From NCBI RefSeq assembly GCF_020740795.1, contig NC_067312.1, forward strand, positions 51,789,905-51,853,904: DNA of 64,000 nucleotides, in the 5' to 3' direction. Shown piece by piece: positions 39,981 through 51,300 of the stretch (positions within the stretch are counted from its first letter, which is position 1; each line of letters opens with the position of its first letter). The notes under the pieces are model-generated. The model was not told the DNA's origin. It worked only from the letters and a program-made list of their open reading frames with translations, and made no database searches. The position numbers and the translations under genes are program-made. The DNA is from Apus apus. Taxonomy: Eukaryota > Chordata > Aves > Apodiformes > Apodidae.

Positions 39981-40095
39981 CCAAGCATGTATTAGAAACA
40001 TCCTTCACTTTAGATCCTTATTTTTTCCACAACACAAGTCAACAGTGCAAGTACTAAAATGTTCTTTTTACCTACATTTTATAAAGATGCAGTCC

Positions 40096-40975
40096 ACCTC
40101 CATGCCCAGTAAGATCACGTAACGTATCTTCCTGGAAGACATGTTGAAATATACAGATGACAGGCAGTTGATTAGAGACAGCCCACGCGGGTTCACCAAG
40201 GACAAATCGTGCCTGACGCATTTGGTGGCCTTCTGTGATGGAGTGACTACATCAGTGGACAAGGGAAGAGCTACAGATGTCGTCTACCTGGATTTCTCTA
40301 AGGCCTTTGATAAAATTTCCCACAACATTCCTACCTCTAAACTGGAGAGATATGGGTTTAATAGATGACTTACTCAATAAATAAAAAGTGGGGTGGATGG
40401 TCACAATCAAAAAGTTGCAGTCAATGGCTCCCTGTCCAACTGGATACCAGTAATGATCCGTGTTCCTCAAGGGTCTGAACTGGCATCCAGCTCTGGGACC
40501 CCCATCTCAGAGTGATTCCAGAAGAAGGCCACAAAAACGGTCAGAGGGATGGAACACCTCTCTTACAAAGACAGGCTGAGAGAGTTGGGGCTGTTCAGCC
40601 TGGAGAAGAGAAGGCTCTGGGGAAATCTCATGGCAGCCTTTCAATATATAGAGAGCTTAAAACAAAGATGAAGAGAGACTTTTTACTGAGGCCTGTAATG
40701 ACAGGACAACAGGCAATGATTTTAAACTGAAAAACATTGATTTAGATTACATATAAGGAATAAATTTCTAATTATGAGGATGGTAAGACAGTGTCACAGG
40801 TTGCCTAGAGAAGCTGTGGATGCCCCCTCCCTGGAAGTGTTCAAGGTCAAGCTGGATAGAGTTTTGAGCAACCCAATCGAGTGAAAGATGTCCCTGCGCA
40901 TGGCAAAGGGTTTGGACCAGGTGATCTTTATGGTCTCCTCCAACCCAAACCATTCTGTGGTTCTATGATTCTATG
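40096..40975 (+). repeat. CR1 LINE with internal deletion
   Basis: Left part (40,096-40,490): reverse transcriptase segments [17 protein letters not shown] and [13 protein letters not shown]. It then jumps, at about 40,490, to the C-terminal part ([20 protein letters not shown] at 40,561-40,621) and ends with octamers at 40,950-40,975. The middle of the RT, including the catalytic box, is missing. The element lies 1 kb downstream of the TRIM36 stop, antisense to it. Confidence 0.92.
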
Positions 40976-42011
40976 AAAAAACTACTGTGTGACACAGTTT
41001 TTAACACAAGAGAAACAGAAATTTGAGGGTAGATTCTTTAAGGCAGAAATTGGGTCTCAAAACTTAATCAGTGCATTTTTAACATTCTTACTAAAAAAAC
41101 AAGCTGCAACTAGATAAAAAAAAATACTTACAGAAACAAGTAGTAAAAGAAACACCTGATTTTTTTTTTTTTTTTTAACGTTCACATATTATTACTCATG
41201 TCAGTAACTCCTTTGCTTATGCGTAAATGCTAGGTACTCTTTACTCACACATGCAAACACTTCTGATTTTGGACACTAAAGTCTGATGCTTTAAGCCAAA
41301 CTGCACTTTGTGTATTTTATAGCGCCTATAGTAAAAGCCTGGAAGAGTAAAGAAACTTACCATTTTGCCACCAACTACAAGACACCAGGTGTCAGCATTA
41401 CAGTTTTAGCTTACAGTCACATTAAAGATATATGACATGCAATCAGATTGTACTTTACCCTTGTCTTTCCCAATACAACTGAAATGTTCAGCTGCAGTTC
41501 TGATTTCTCTCTGCTTTATATTGTATTTTTGCAAATGCTATTTCATGCTGAGAGGTGCAACCCCTGGTTCTCAGGTATTAACTGGAAAGCATTTCACCTC
41601 TCAGAGGCACTCAGGCAGATTTGTTCAAAGGCCAATAGCAATCACACGCTGTCAGCTTTGACTTCATTAAATGCAAAACCGGCTATGTAAAGATTTAAGT
41701 TACATAGAAGGCAGTTTTCTACCCCTGAAGAGTAATTTTTGTTGCTAGTCAAGACTTCTTCCCTGCTTTCCTTGGAAAGAAAGTCTGTGGAGAACAGCAT
41801 TGCACAGATCACAAGAAAGGCAAGAGAGTTACTGGAAGAACATTTCCCACCAGTGTGGGAAGCGTCCGGACCATTTGCTTAAAAAAAACATGTCCTAGAG
41901 GCTTGAGAGCAATATGTAGACAGAATGACATGAATCAGGACTGAAAACTATGGTAGAATTATTCTGCTCTCATCTTCCATCTCAGAACAGCAATGGGAAG
42001 AGATGACTGCA

Positions 42012-42366
42012 CTAGATGTCATCCTGGTACTCGCCATACTTTGCTGTGATGGCTTCCTGAAGATGAACTGCCGCGCCACCCATTAAGGCAAACGCTGGGT
42101 ACATCATGCCAGAGCAGTCCACCTCACACTCATAAAGGCATTTCATACGGCCTGCGTCGTAAAACCCCACCTTGCCTTTGTCACAATCAAGGCAGATGCC
42201 CAACTGTGATGGCAAGGGAAGGATTCTGCTCTCTGGATCCTTGGGGGCAGTAGGTGTGGTGGGGATAAAGAACTTCTTCATGCCCAGTGTGACCAGTGTG
42301 AAAGGCTGTGATGAGTCAAAGAAGGCATCTTCACTTCCACTGTCATGACCACTGTCTTGTTCGTAT
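42012..42366 (-). CDS. TRIM36: TRIM36 coding exon 10 (SPRY, C-terminus and stop)
   Basis: The acceptor is TGTTCTAG|ATACGA; 355 nt including a TAG stop at 42014-42012, residues 601-718. It starts [20 protein letters not shown], continues with the second SPRY half ([18 protein letters not shown]) and ends [10 protein letters not shown]. The acidic serine stretch is a family-specific insert in the SPRY domain. Confidence 0.97.
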
Positions 42367-45300
42367 CTAGAACAGAAAAACAATCATTTGCTTTAATGAA
42401 ATTCTGAAGTAGGAGTACTGATGTGAACTGCAGAAAATGTATTTTCTAAGATATGTAACACCACACAATCACCTGCAAAACCTTGTGGGGTAAAAATATA
42501 CCTAAGCGAGAAGAGAAGATGCATTCAGAAGGTGGAGAACTCACTTGAGCCACTTCAAACAATTAATAACAGCTAAACACCAATTAGGATGAGACAACAG
42601 AAGGTCTTATTTAGGACTGGATGTATCTAAATATACTCATGCTAGGCAATCATGAATGAACCTACATCAGTAGGTATAAAGTGAATTCATAGAATCATAG
42701 AGCCATTTTGGTTGGAAAAGACCATCAGGTCCAACCATTAACCTAGCACTACCAAGAGATGTTTAATTTTCTTTACATAATTATAGAATATTTTGGGTTG
42801 GAAGGGATCTTAAAGATTATCTAGCTCCATCTTCCCTGCATGGAGGAGGGTGAATTTCTTCCACTAGACCAGGTTGCTCCGAGTCCCATCCAACTTGGTC
42901 TTGAACACTCCTAGGAAGGGGCATCGACAACTTCTCTGGACAATTTCTTCCTAATTTCTAATCTAAATCTCTCTCTCTTCCACTTCAAAGCCACTACCCC
43001 TTGTCCTATTGCTACATGCTCTTGTCAAAAGTCCAGCTCCTCAGCTTTTCTGTAGCCCCTTCAGGTACGGGAACGTTCTCTAAGGTCTCCCCAGAGCCTT
43101 CTCTTCTCCAGGCTGAATAACCCAAATTCTCTCAGCCTGTCTTCAGAGGAGAGGTGCTCAAGCCCCCTGACCATCTTCGTGGCCTGCCTCTGAACTTGCT
43201 CCAACAGCTCCATGTCATTCATATATTTGGGGACTCCAGACCTGGACACAGTACTCCAGGTGGAATCTCACACTCCAGGTGGAGTACAGGTGCTAAAAAA
43301 CAACAGTAAATACACACAGTGTTACTGTTAAGAGTTTTCCATGCCACTGCTATATTACATTGTCTTTAAAATTCACAACACAAAAAGCAGTGGTTTAAAT
43401 TTTTGCTGGGTTGGGGTTTTTTTTTGTTGTTTTGGTAGGTTTGTTTGTTTGTTTGTTTTCTTTTTTTTTAAAGTAGTCTGACCGTAGTCTTCCCTGAATT
43501 ACTGAGGAAAGTTTGTAGCCAGATTTGTTCAGTCTAGTGGTTTTTGCCCTACTTCTGTCCCCAGAGGAAGACAGACCAGAGAAGCATACACTCTTCTGTG
43601 CAGACAATCCCTAGCTAGATTTGTGTTTTTGGGGTGTTTGGTGAGAAGTCACATGAGTGCCAGCTAAAATATTCCAGAAATCTATATGGATAAAGAAAAA
43701 TAATCCAATTTATCTCTTTGCAAAAAAGGATCCATCTGACTTTAAGCAGCTCAGTACACTGGCATTTTTACTTTCAGGAAGTTATAAAGGAGGAAGCAAA
43801 CACATTTGTTCAATTCCTGAGAAAGTTTCGAGTCCCCAGGGATAGCCTCCCAGACTGCAGTTCCTAGGCACATCCAGACACAGTACAACTGTAATTTGAG
43901 AGCTGCCAGTCTTTTTGCTGGTTTGTGCACTGTACTTTGGCTTGTGCTCAGTAGCACTCCAGTACCATACACAAACGTACAGCCTAGCTTGGAATTCACT
44001 GTGACGCAGGTTACAGAAGAGATACACAGATAGGAACAGTGAACGTTGTACCTCTGAATAGCTGCCAGACTTGCTATCATAAGGAAATTAAGGCAGTGTC
44101 TTACTATTGACAATTAAGTTGCTTCAGTCTTGCAACCGATGCGTATTTTTTTACCTTCTTGCTTTGAATTACATATCTCAGCATATATAGGAACCTGATT
44201 TCTTTCTCAAAAAGAAAGAAAATAGGACTCTGTACAGTAAGAATATCTTTCTCCTAATAGTAGGGGATGAACAGGACAACCCATTTATACCGTAGCCTTC
44301 AAACCACTTTCCACTGATTAGGTTCCCCTTGTTTATTAATTGAGATTATACTTGCTATTTATTAATTTTTTAAAAAGCAATCTCCTTATATAAAATATGT
44401 AGTAAGCAAGAATCTGCAATTTACCTTGGGCTTGTCACATCATGGGTATTATGGAACAATTTCTGTATCTTGTTGCTAGAAACAACTCCCACTTTCACCA
44501 GGTATGAATAGGCTTCCACATGAAAAGCCCAGAAGTGCTTCCCTTTGGCAATCCCGGTGTCACCAATGATGTAATCCAGGGTTGTGTAGCATCCGACCTG
44601 CATGCGCTCAGATCCCAACAGCAGAGGAAATCCAGCCCTACTTTCCACAGAGGTTCTTCTTGGGCTCAGAAGGAGATGCTCACTGTTATACCCACATTTG
44701 TCATCAAAAAGAAAACTGAAAACTGAAAAAGAAATTAAAAAAACATTTCCTCTTAGTTAAGTATTTGGCCTTCTGTGCTTATAAGCTACATTTTAAGCCA
44801 CATTGGCATCAGAATTCCTTACTTTTTACAGGCCTCCAGGAACGTCACACAAGATGACACACCCTCAGTATGCTACTTACTTAACCTGTTTGTTAACAGT
44901 GCTTCTAAACATTTATGTGACTGGTAACAGTACAGTAGAAGTCTGGGAGCTACTGGAAACCGCCTACAGCTCTTAACACCAACAGACACCGAATGAGCAT
45001 CTGGTGGATAAAAGAAGATGCGATACCTGGAGCTGGAGGTGTATGTAAAATAACTTCTCGGCTCCAAGGGCTACAGATGGACCCTTTATATCCTCTAACT
45101 CTAAAGGCATAGCTGCTGTCTTCATCAAGATCAGATATTACTTTCCTCTTGCTGCAAACTTCGATCTCCTGCCACGTTGCGCTCTCCCCTTCTCTATTAA
45201 GCTTCTGATACTCAAGAACATAGATATCAGCTGAGTCTGTCTTCCCAGGGCATTCCCAACTAATAAGAGCTTTGTTGTACATTCTGCTCTGCTCTTCATT

Positions 45301-48300
45301 GATTTCTGGTATTTCTAGACCTGGAATGCAAGAGAGAAAAATACCTCAAATTTAGATACATGTTGCCTTAGAATTAACCACACAAGCCCTCTGTTGAGTG
45401 GCTGCTGCAGTGGCTGTAGGGGATGTGGAGAGTAGAGAGGAATCCAACTCACTTGAGTAAAGAGTGCAGATGAGAATGGTTCTATTCATACACTTACATT
45501 AATCCCTTACCTTCTGTTTTTACTTTGAACATTGTATTATTTATTTTTGTTGACAGCTAAAAAAACATTTACTCTTTTCTGTAAAGAAAGAGGATAAAAA
45601 AGCTTCAAGGAAGACCCAGTATTAACTACAATATTTTGGAAGCCAATGTAAACTGGCACTTAATGCAATGGAATCTTAGCTTCTATATCAAAGCTAAAGG
45701 TAGTGTTGCTGCCAGGTAATACCTTGATCAACAGATCATGGGGACAGAAGAGACAATGCCAGTTGCAAGACTGAGTTCTGCAACTGCAGCCCTAAGTTTT
45801 GCCTCTTTCCATAGAAGCCTTTAAAACCACAACTCCAGAAAGATGTGATGCATTTGCAATTTACCATTGAAATGGAAGGACAAGTCACCAAGGATCTCTT
45901 CTTGCTTGGCTGTGTCCACGACGAAGTCTTCAAAAGTAGTTTCAGCTGCTGGCCTGAAGCTCTTCAGAGATTCAGTAGCTTTTTGGATTCTGAAAGCAAA
46001 GAAGCAGAGGGATGGCAGAAGAGAGAAGAGGGAATTCGCATGTGCCGTCCTTAAAGTAAAAATGCTTTTTGCTTTAAAAAAAGTTCTGTTTTCATGTACT
46101 TACTAATGTCTCTCAGGGATTTCTCTCTCTGGACATTATTCAAATGCAAGATTCAAAGGCCTTTTGTACATCAGTGCAAGGATGACTAGCAGGTAACCCT
46201 TCAGTTTGCAGAGCATTTTAACAATTTGAGGCATTATATTCAAAGAACAAAATAGGTGTGAACTCTAATGGAGAACAACTATTAAGATTAAAGCCAGAAG
46301 AGACCTGTCAGATTAACTTCCAAATATCCAATGCCATCTCTGAGCAAAGGAATGTGTCAGTGAGCTGAATGGCCTGCCCTTCCACTGCAGTCCTGCTGAC
46401 CCAGGCCAGACATTGTTGCAGGACAGAGCCCCCTTGCCTGCTCTTTAATGCACACCGTAGCATGGTAATTTCTACAGAACAGTATGGGAACATCTCTCTC
46501 AGCTTCTGCAATACAAAGTACTGCATTTACTACTTTGCTACCAAGTGTCAAAAGAATAGGACTGACCAGACATCCCAGAACAGTACCTGCACCTCAAACA
46601 AAAGATAACGAAGATACCTGACATGAAGTTGTTTTGCTGTTTGAACAAAACAAGATGGATCAGTTTCTTTAAGCACTTCTTGAGCATATCCTACAAGACC
46701 ATTATTTTCCAGAAGCCCTTGATACTCTTCTGCTTGCATTTGCAATTTTTCCAGCCTTAGATTCTTAGAAACCTCAATTGCCCTAAGAGCTGCAGATTTC
46801 TTCTCTTCCAGGACATGAGATAATTTCTCAAAACTGTGCAATGCTTCTTCTTTAGCTCTTTCACTGTTGCACTAGGAGAGACAAAAAAGACAACTGAGGC
46901 AGATTACACAGCACTGTGGCTGTGTACAGAAACATGCTTAAGGTTGTCAAAGATTTCATAGCAACATAGTCATCCATTTAACAGATAAGCTTCAGCACTG
47001 AAAATATGAACAACACTGCACCCAAACAGGTAAGCACTTACCATCTTAACACAGAAATCAAAGAGCAGGAAAGTATCCCTCTGATTACCTCTTAAGATAG
47101 GCAGGGCATTTGTCCAACCAGCTCATGGAGAAGCACTATAAAAGCAGGTCAGTTTCAAGTCTTCATGCCCAAGAGCTAAGTGCTCTGCCAACTTCTCCAA
47201 TCACCCTGAACTGAGGGTCCCGCCCAGTTTCTCATGTATGCTCTCAGAACTGCAGTGCCACCTCTGACTAATGTTCTGGATAAAAGAACTATAAAGGAAG
47301 GAGGCAGCCCATACCAAGATACATGCACGACCAGCAGCTCCTGCAATTTCTGTCATCGCATTTTTCAGCTCATATTTGAGCATGCCTCCAGGTCTGACTC
47401 TTGTACAGTGAGCTTTTACCCTTACTTCTGACTTTACTTCGACCATCTCAAGGTAAACAAACAGTGTAGATTGTGCAGCACCATTAATACACAAGAACTG
47501 TAAGTCTAACCCACCTCTCTATGATTAAGGTATCAAATAAACTTTGTTTTAATTAAATTTACAGCAGCCACTAACACTTATCTTCCTGCTGTATGTTGCC
47601 CAAATTTCCCACACTGTCAGGACTAGGGCTTACTGTATATGATTCTGGACTAACACAAACCGTACAGAAATAATTTTGTGAGCTCACTGAAAAAAAACAC
47701 CCAGAAGGTTTTGAAATGCTTCACTGAAAACAGCTGGAGTTCCCACTGAGTCCTTGCAAAGGCTATCTCCAGACAATCAGCAAGCCCCAGTTACCTCTGT
47801 TTCTTTCAGCAGCAGATCCAGCTGTGTGATGTGACCTTTCACCTGGCTCTCCTTACTGATGAGGTACTCAATATCTTTTGAAAGCTTCTCCTGTTAAAAA
47901 AAAACAGCAAGCGGGCAGAACAAGGGTACCTCACTCAAACCAATACCAAGCACAGGCAGGTCATCCAGCTACTGCTGGGTTTATCTAGGCACAACAGCCT
48001 GCCACCAGTGATTAACAGCAACCCAAAGGAAAACTGCTTTGGTATGCTATGACTGTGCAGGGACATCAGGCCGCTGCTGTGAGCTTGACTAGCACACAGC
48101 CTCTATGGACAAGAGGTAACAGACTCAGAGGGCTCATGCCTCCCCAGCCTCAGGAATCACCTGCTCTCTTAGGCTAGGAATGTGAGGCCTCAGGGGGCTA
48201 CTAAGACTTACAGGGAAGCCTTGCTAGTCATTAACTCATTTGCAGTAAGATTTGCTAGAAAAATGAGTGGTTCAAAGCATGAAGTTATGAGTGTCTCTGC

Positions 48301-51300
48301 ACCACGTTAGTTTCAAGAGTCAACAGCTGTACAGGAAAAGCCCTGCAAACAGGCAAGGAGACCAAAGAGCACAGGGCAGGCTGGTCTTGTTTGGTTTGTT
48401 TGTTGTTTTTGGTTTTGTTTGGTTTTTTTCCTGTAAGCAAAGGAGGAAGAAAAAGAAGAGGAGGTAGCAGCAATCATTCTTTAATAATAAAGCTATGTTT
48501 GCAAGTCTTCCCTGTTTTACTGTGCTTAGGGAATTAACAGCAACGTCACTTCAGAAACATACAAGGTCCTAACAGATACTTGTAAAGGAGAGTTTCTAAA
48601 GTTTCAGCTAACCCATGTCACACAACACTTATCTGAACATCCAGGGTAAAAGCTAGATTGTAAATTATTACGTGTCTAAGCCTTCTGCATTGGTCAGTGC
48701 TGCTGTACAGTTGGCTAAAATAAGGTGGAAACACTTCTAAGCAGTTATGTTTCAAGCTTCATAGAAAATATAGTTTATATTATCAGACATGTGCCGTACC
48801 ACACTACAATATACATCAACTGACGTTGCGTAAGAGCATGCCTCATTCAGTGTCCTCTACACATAAGTCCTGGCTTCCTGCCAAAGGGAGTCTATCCTTA
48901 CACCAGTAGCTCAGTACTCCTCCCCTTCTTACAGCAAGCTCAACAATATTTATTTTTACCTTAAGAGTTTTGTAGGCAGTGCTCATGGTTGTTACTCTAT
49001 GGTTTGCATGACATCCACCCAGTTTACAAAGATGACAAACAGGCCTTCTGCAGATTTCACAGTACATGTTTACCCTCTCCATTTCATGTTCTGGACACAT
49101 CAAAATCTAGGAAAAAAAAGAGCAGAGAAAATGCAGGTGTACTTCCAAAAACTAAGGTGCTCAATAAACCATCAAAACACTCAACCATTCCACAGCAGTG
49201 TCTGATTTCATAAGTGGATTTTCTATCTTCAATTTATCTTCCACTTTTTGTATTTGTCCATGCCACTGAAAGTCAGTAGATGAACACACAGTGTTTCACA
49301 AGAATTACAGTGAACAAACCTGTAGCAATGTCTGTGTATAGATCATATAATCTCCAGTATGCAATCAACCATTTTGCTAATACAGTAAGTTGTTTGCATG
49401 CCTCCAGCTCCCTACACTCCTGTACAGAGTTGTAAATGCAATATGTAACATACCCATCATGTCAAATTTAACCATGTCCATGCCAGCATCTCTTGAAACA
49501 GGAATTTCAACTGCTTCTTAAAGCAAAAGTTGACATAATACCATAATGATTTAAGTCTAAGTTTGTCTCTGATCAGCCACAAAGTCACTGCTCTTGGAGC
49601 AACAAGCAAAATGCAGCCACCACCCCCAGGCACAGTCCTTTTGAAGACAAAAAAGTGTTTACATTTTTCTTTTTTACTCCAATTACAAGTTGCTTGTGCT
49701 GAGCACTAATTCCAGTACCAGCTTCCACAGCATTATGAAAAAACTGGTGTTCACAAAAAATCATCTTTCAAAAACTGAACACATTGAAACAACTGCTCAA
49801 AGAGGAAAAGAAAGTGCTGCTCAACTTCTTCAGGTGTAAACAACAGATAAAACCATCTAAAAGAGAGAAGAGGAGATGGAGGAGGGGTTGTGTTTAAAAA
49901 AAAATAATAATTAAAAAAGGCTTTGGCTCATTCCAGAGCACTGAAAAAGAACATACGGGTCTGTCTACTCCATGTAATCAAACAAGAGCTCTTGAGAAAG
50001 CTTTTCAGTTTCATGTCAAGGAGAAAAACAAGACAGCAGTGCCAACTGTCAGGCTTTAAAAATACAATATTTTAACACACACAAGAAAGGACAGAAAAGG
50101 GCATAGGAATAGTAAATTGTGAGCAGCATAAATATTGACACACTAAGCTAAAATTGCAGACTATCTCTAAAACCAACTCTCAAGCTCCAAATGTTATCTT
50201 AGGCTATGGTGAAAAGCCCAAAGACACTGGTCTCACTAGCACCCTGAATATGCTATATCCTGTTGTCATTGACAGTTGGATTTGGGAGGTACGAGGGGAA
50301 AGGAAACTTTCAGGAAAATTGGCTGTGGAGGAAGACATCTCCAAAACCTGCAGTCATGCTGTTAATCTTTGGAAGTAATTTTTCCACAGCAGTGCACAGT
50401 CACACCAAACAGAAACCACATATTTTTATTCATCTTCTTGTATAAGCAAGATTTACATCCTGTAAGCTAGAGACAGAAGAGGTCAGCAGATTACCTTGTT
50501 TAATTTTCTCAAAATTCAGGAACAATCAGCCCAGTATGTGCTTCTCCCATCCCCACCACACAAGTTACAAAGTGCTGTTCAGCCTGGTCATAAATTAAAG
50601 TGATCACTGAGGACATTGTTTAGGAAACCAACAAATACTCCATGCATTTAGTCAGGTGTTAGCAATGCAGTGCAATGAAAAACGCGGTTTTCTTTCTTTG
50701 TATTAAGCTCAAACAGTCTTAAGAAAGTCTCTACAAGAGCACAGTAAAGATCAGTTTACCATTATTGGGAAGGTTTTCTGCAGTTGTGTCTACAGTTGAT
50801 TTAACTGTATTATGTTTTTCTCTGTTTTTTTCTTTTTTTAAACAGTACTTCACATATTTTAAAAAGCTAAATAACACACACACATACACACTTGATGTAT
50901 CAAGGTAAGGATGATCTAAACCACTTCTCTTCTTCCTCTGTTTCAACAGAACTCTACTGACTTTTACACTCAAATTTTCAATCTGCTTACAGTGTAACAA
51001 GATATGGCACCTTTCAGAGTACACAAGGATCACAAGATGTCTTTGGTATTTTTAAGTAGCAACGTATCATCAGTGGGGGTTTAGGTAACATAGAAGCAAA
51101 GCTTTTAAGGAACTGTACAGCATTTTAGATTAAGAGCTGGAAGACAGCAGGCAAACTTTTACCTTACTAATTTATCTGAAAAAGGGACATTTCACAAAGA
51201 CAGCTGTGTGCTAGCACATTCTAAAGCACATCAAGCACATGCTTGGTCTTAACTGGAATTAATATGTTAGACTCAAGAAAAGTGGCACCAAGTGAACTTG

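Larger units (their letters stand above)
34019..40095. other. Intergenic or distal TRIM36 3' flank
   Basis: No gene recognised. The AT-rich part from about 37,700 to 40,000 has 3'-UTR-like composition and the candidate poly(A) signals; it could belong to the TRIM36 transcript. Further left nothing stands out apart from the C-rich tract at 34,293. Confidence 0.6.
42367..44424 (-). other. TRIM36: TRIM36 intron 9 (2.1 kb)
   Basis: Separates the two SPRY exons. It holds two CR1 3' pieces (42,688-42,760 and 42,783-43,290) in the same orientation as the gene and a T/G-rich TTTG-type simple repeat at about 43,410-43,470. No other coding sequence was seen. Confidence 0.8.

Noticed and set aside
1..42000. 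Expected neighbour KCNN2 (next to TRIM36 in other vertebrates, as I recall)
   Set aside because: No potassium-channel exon was recognised anywhere in the left 42 kb; the gene must lie farther left.
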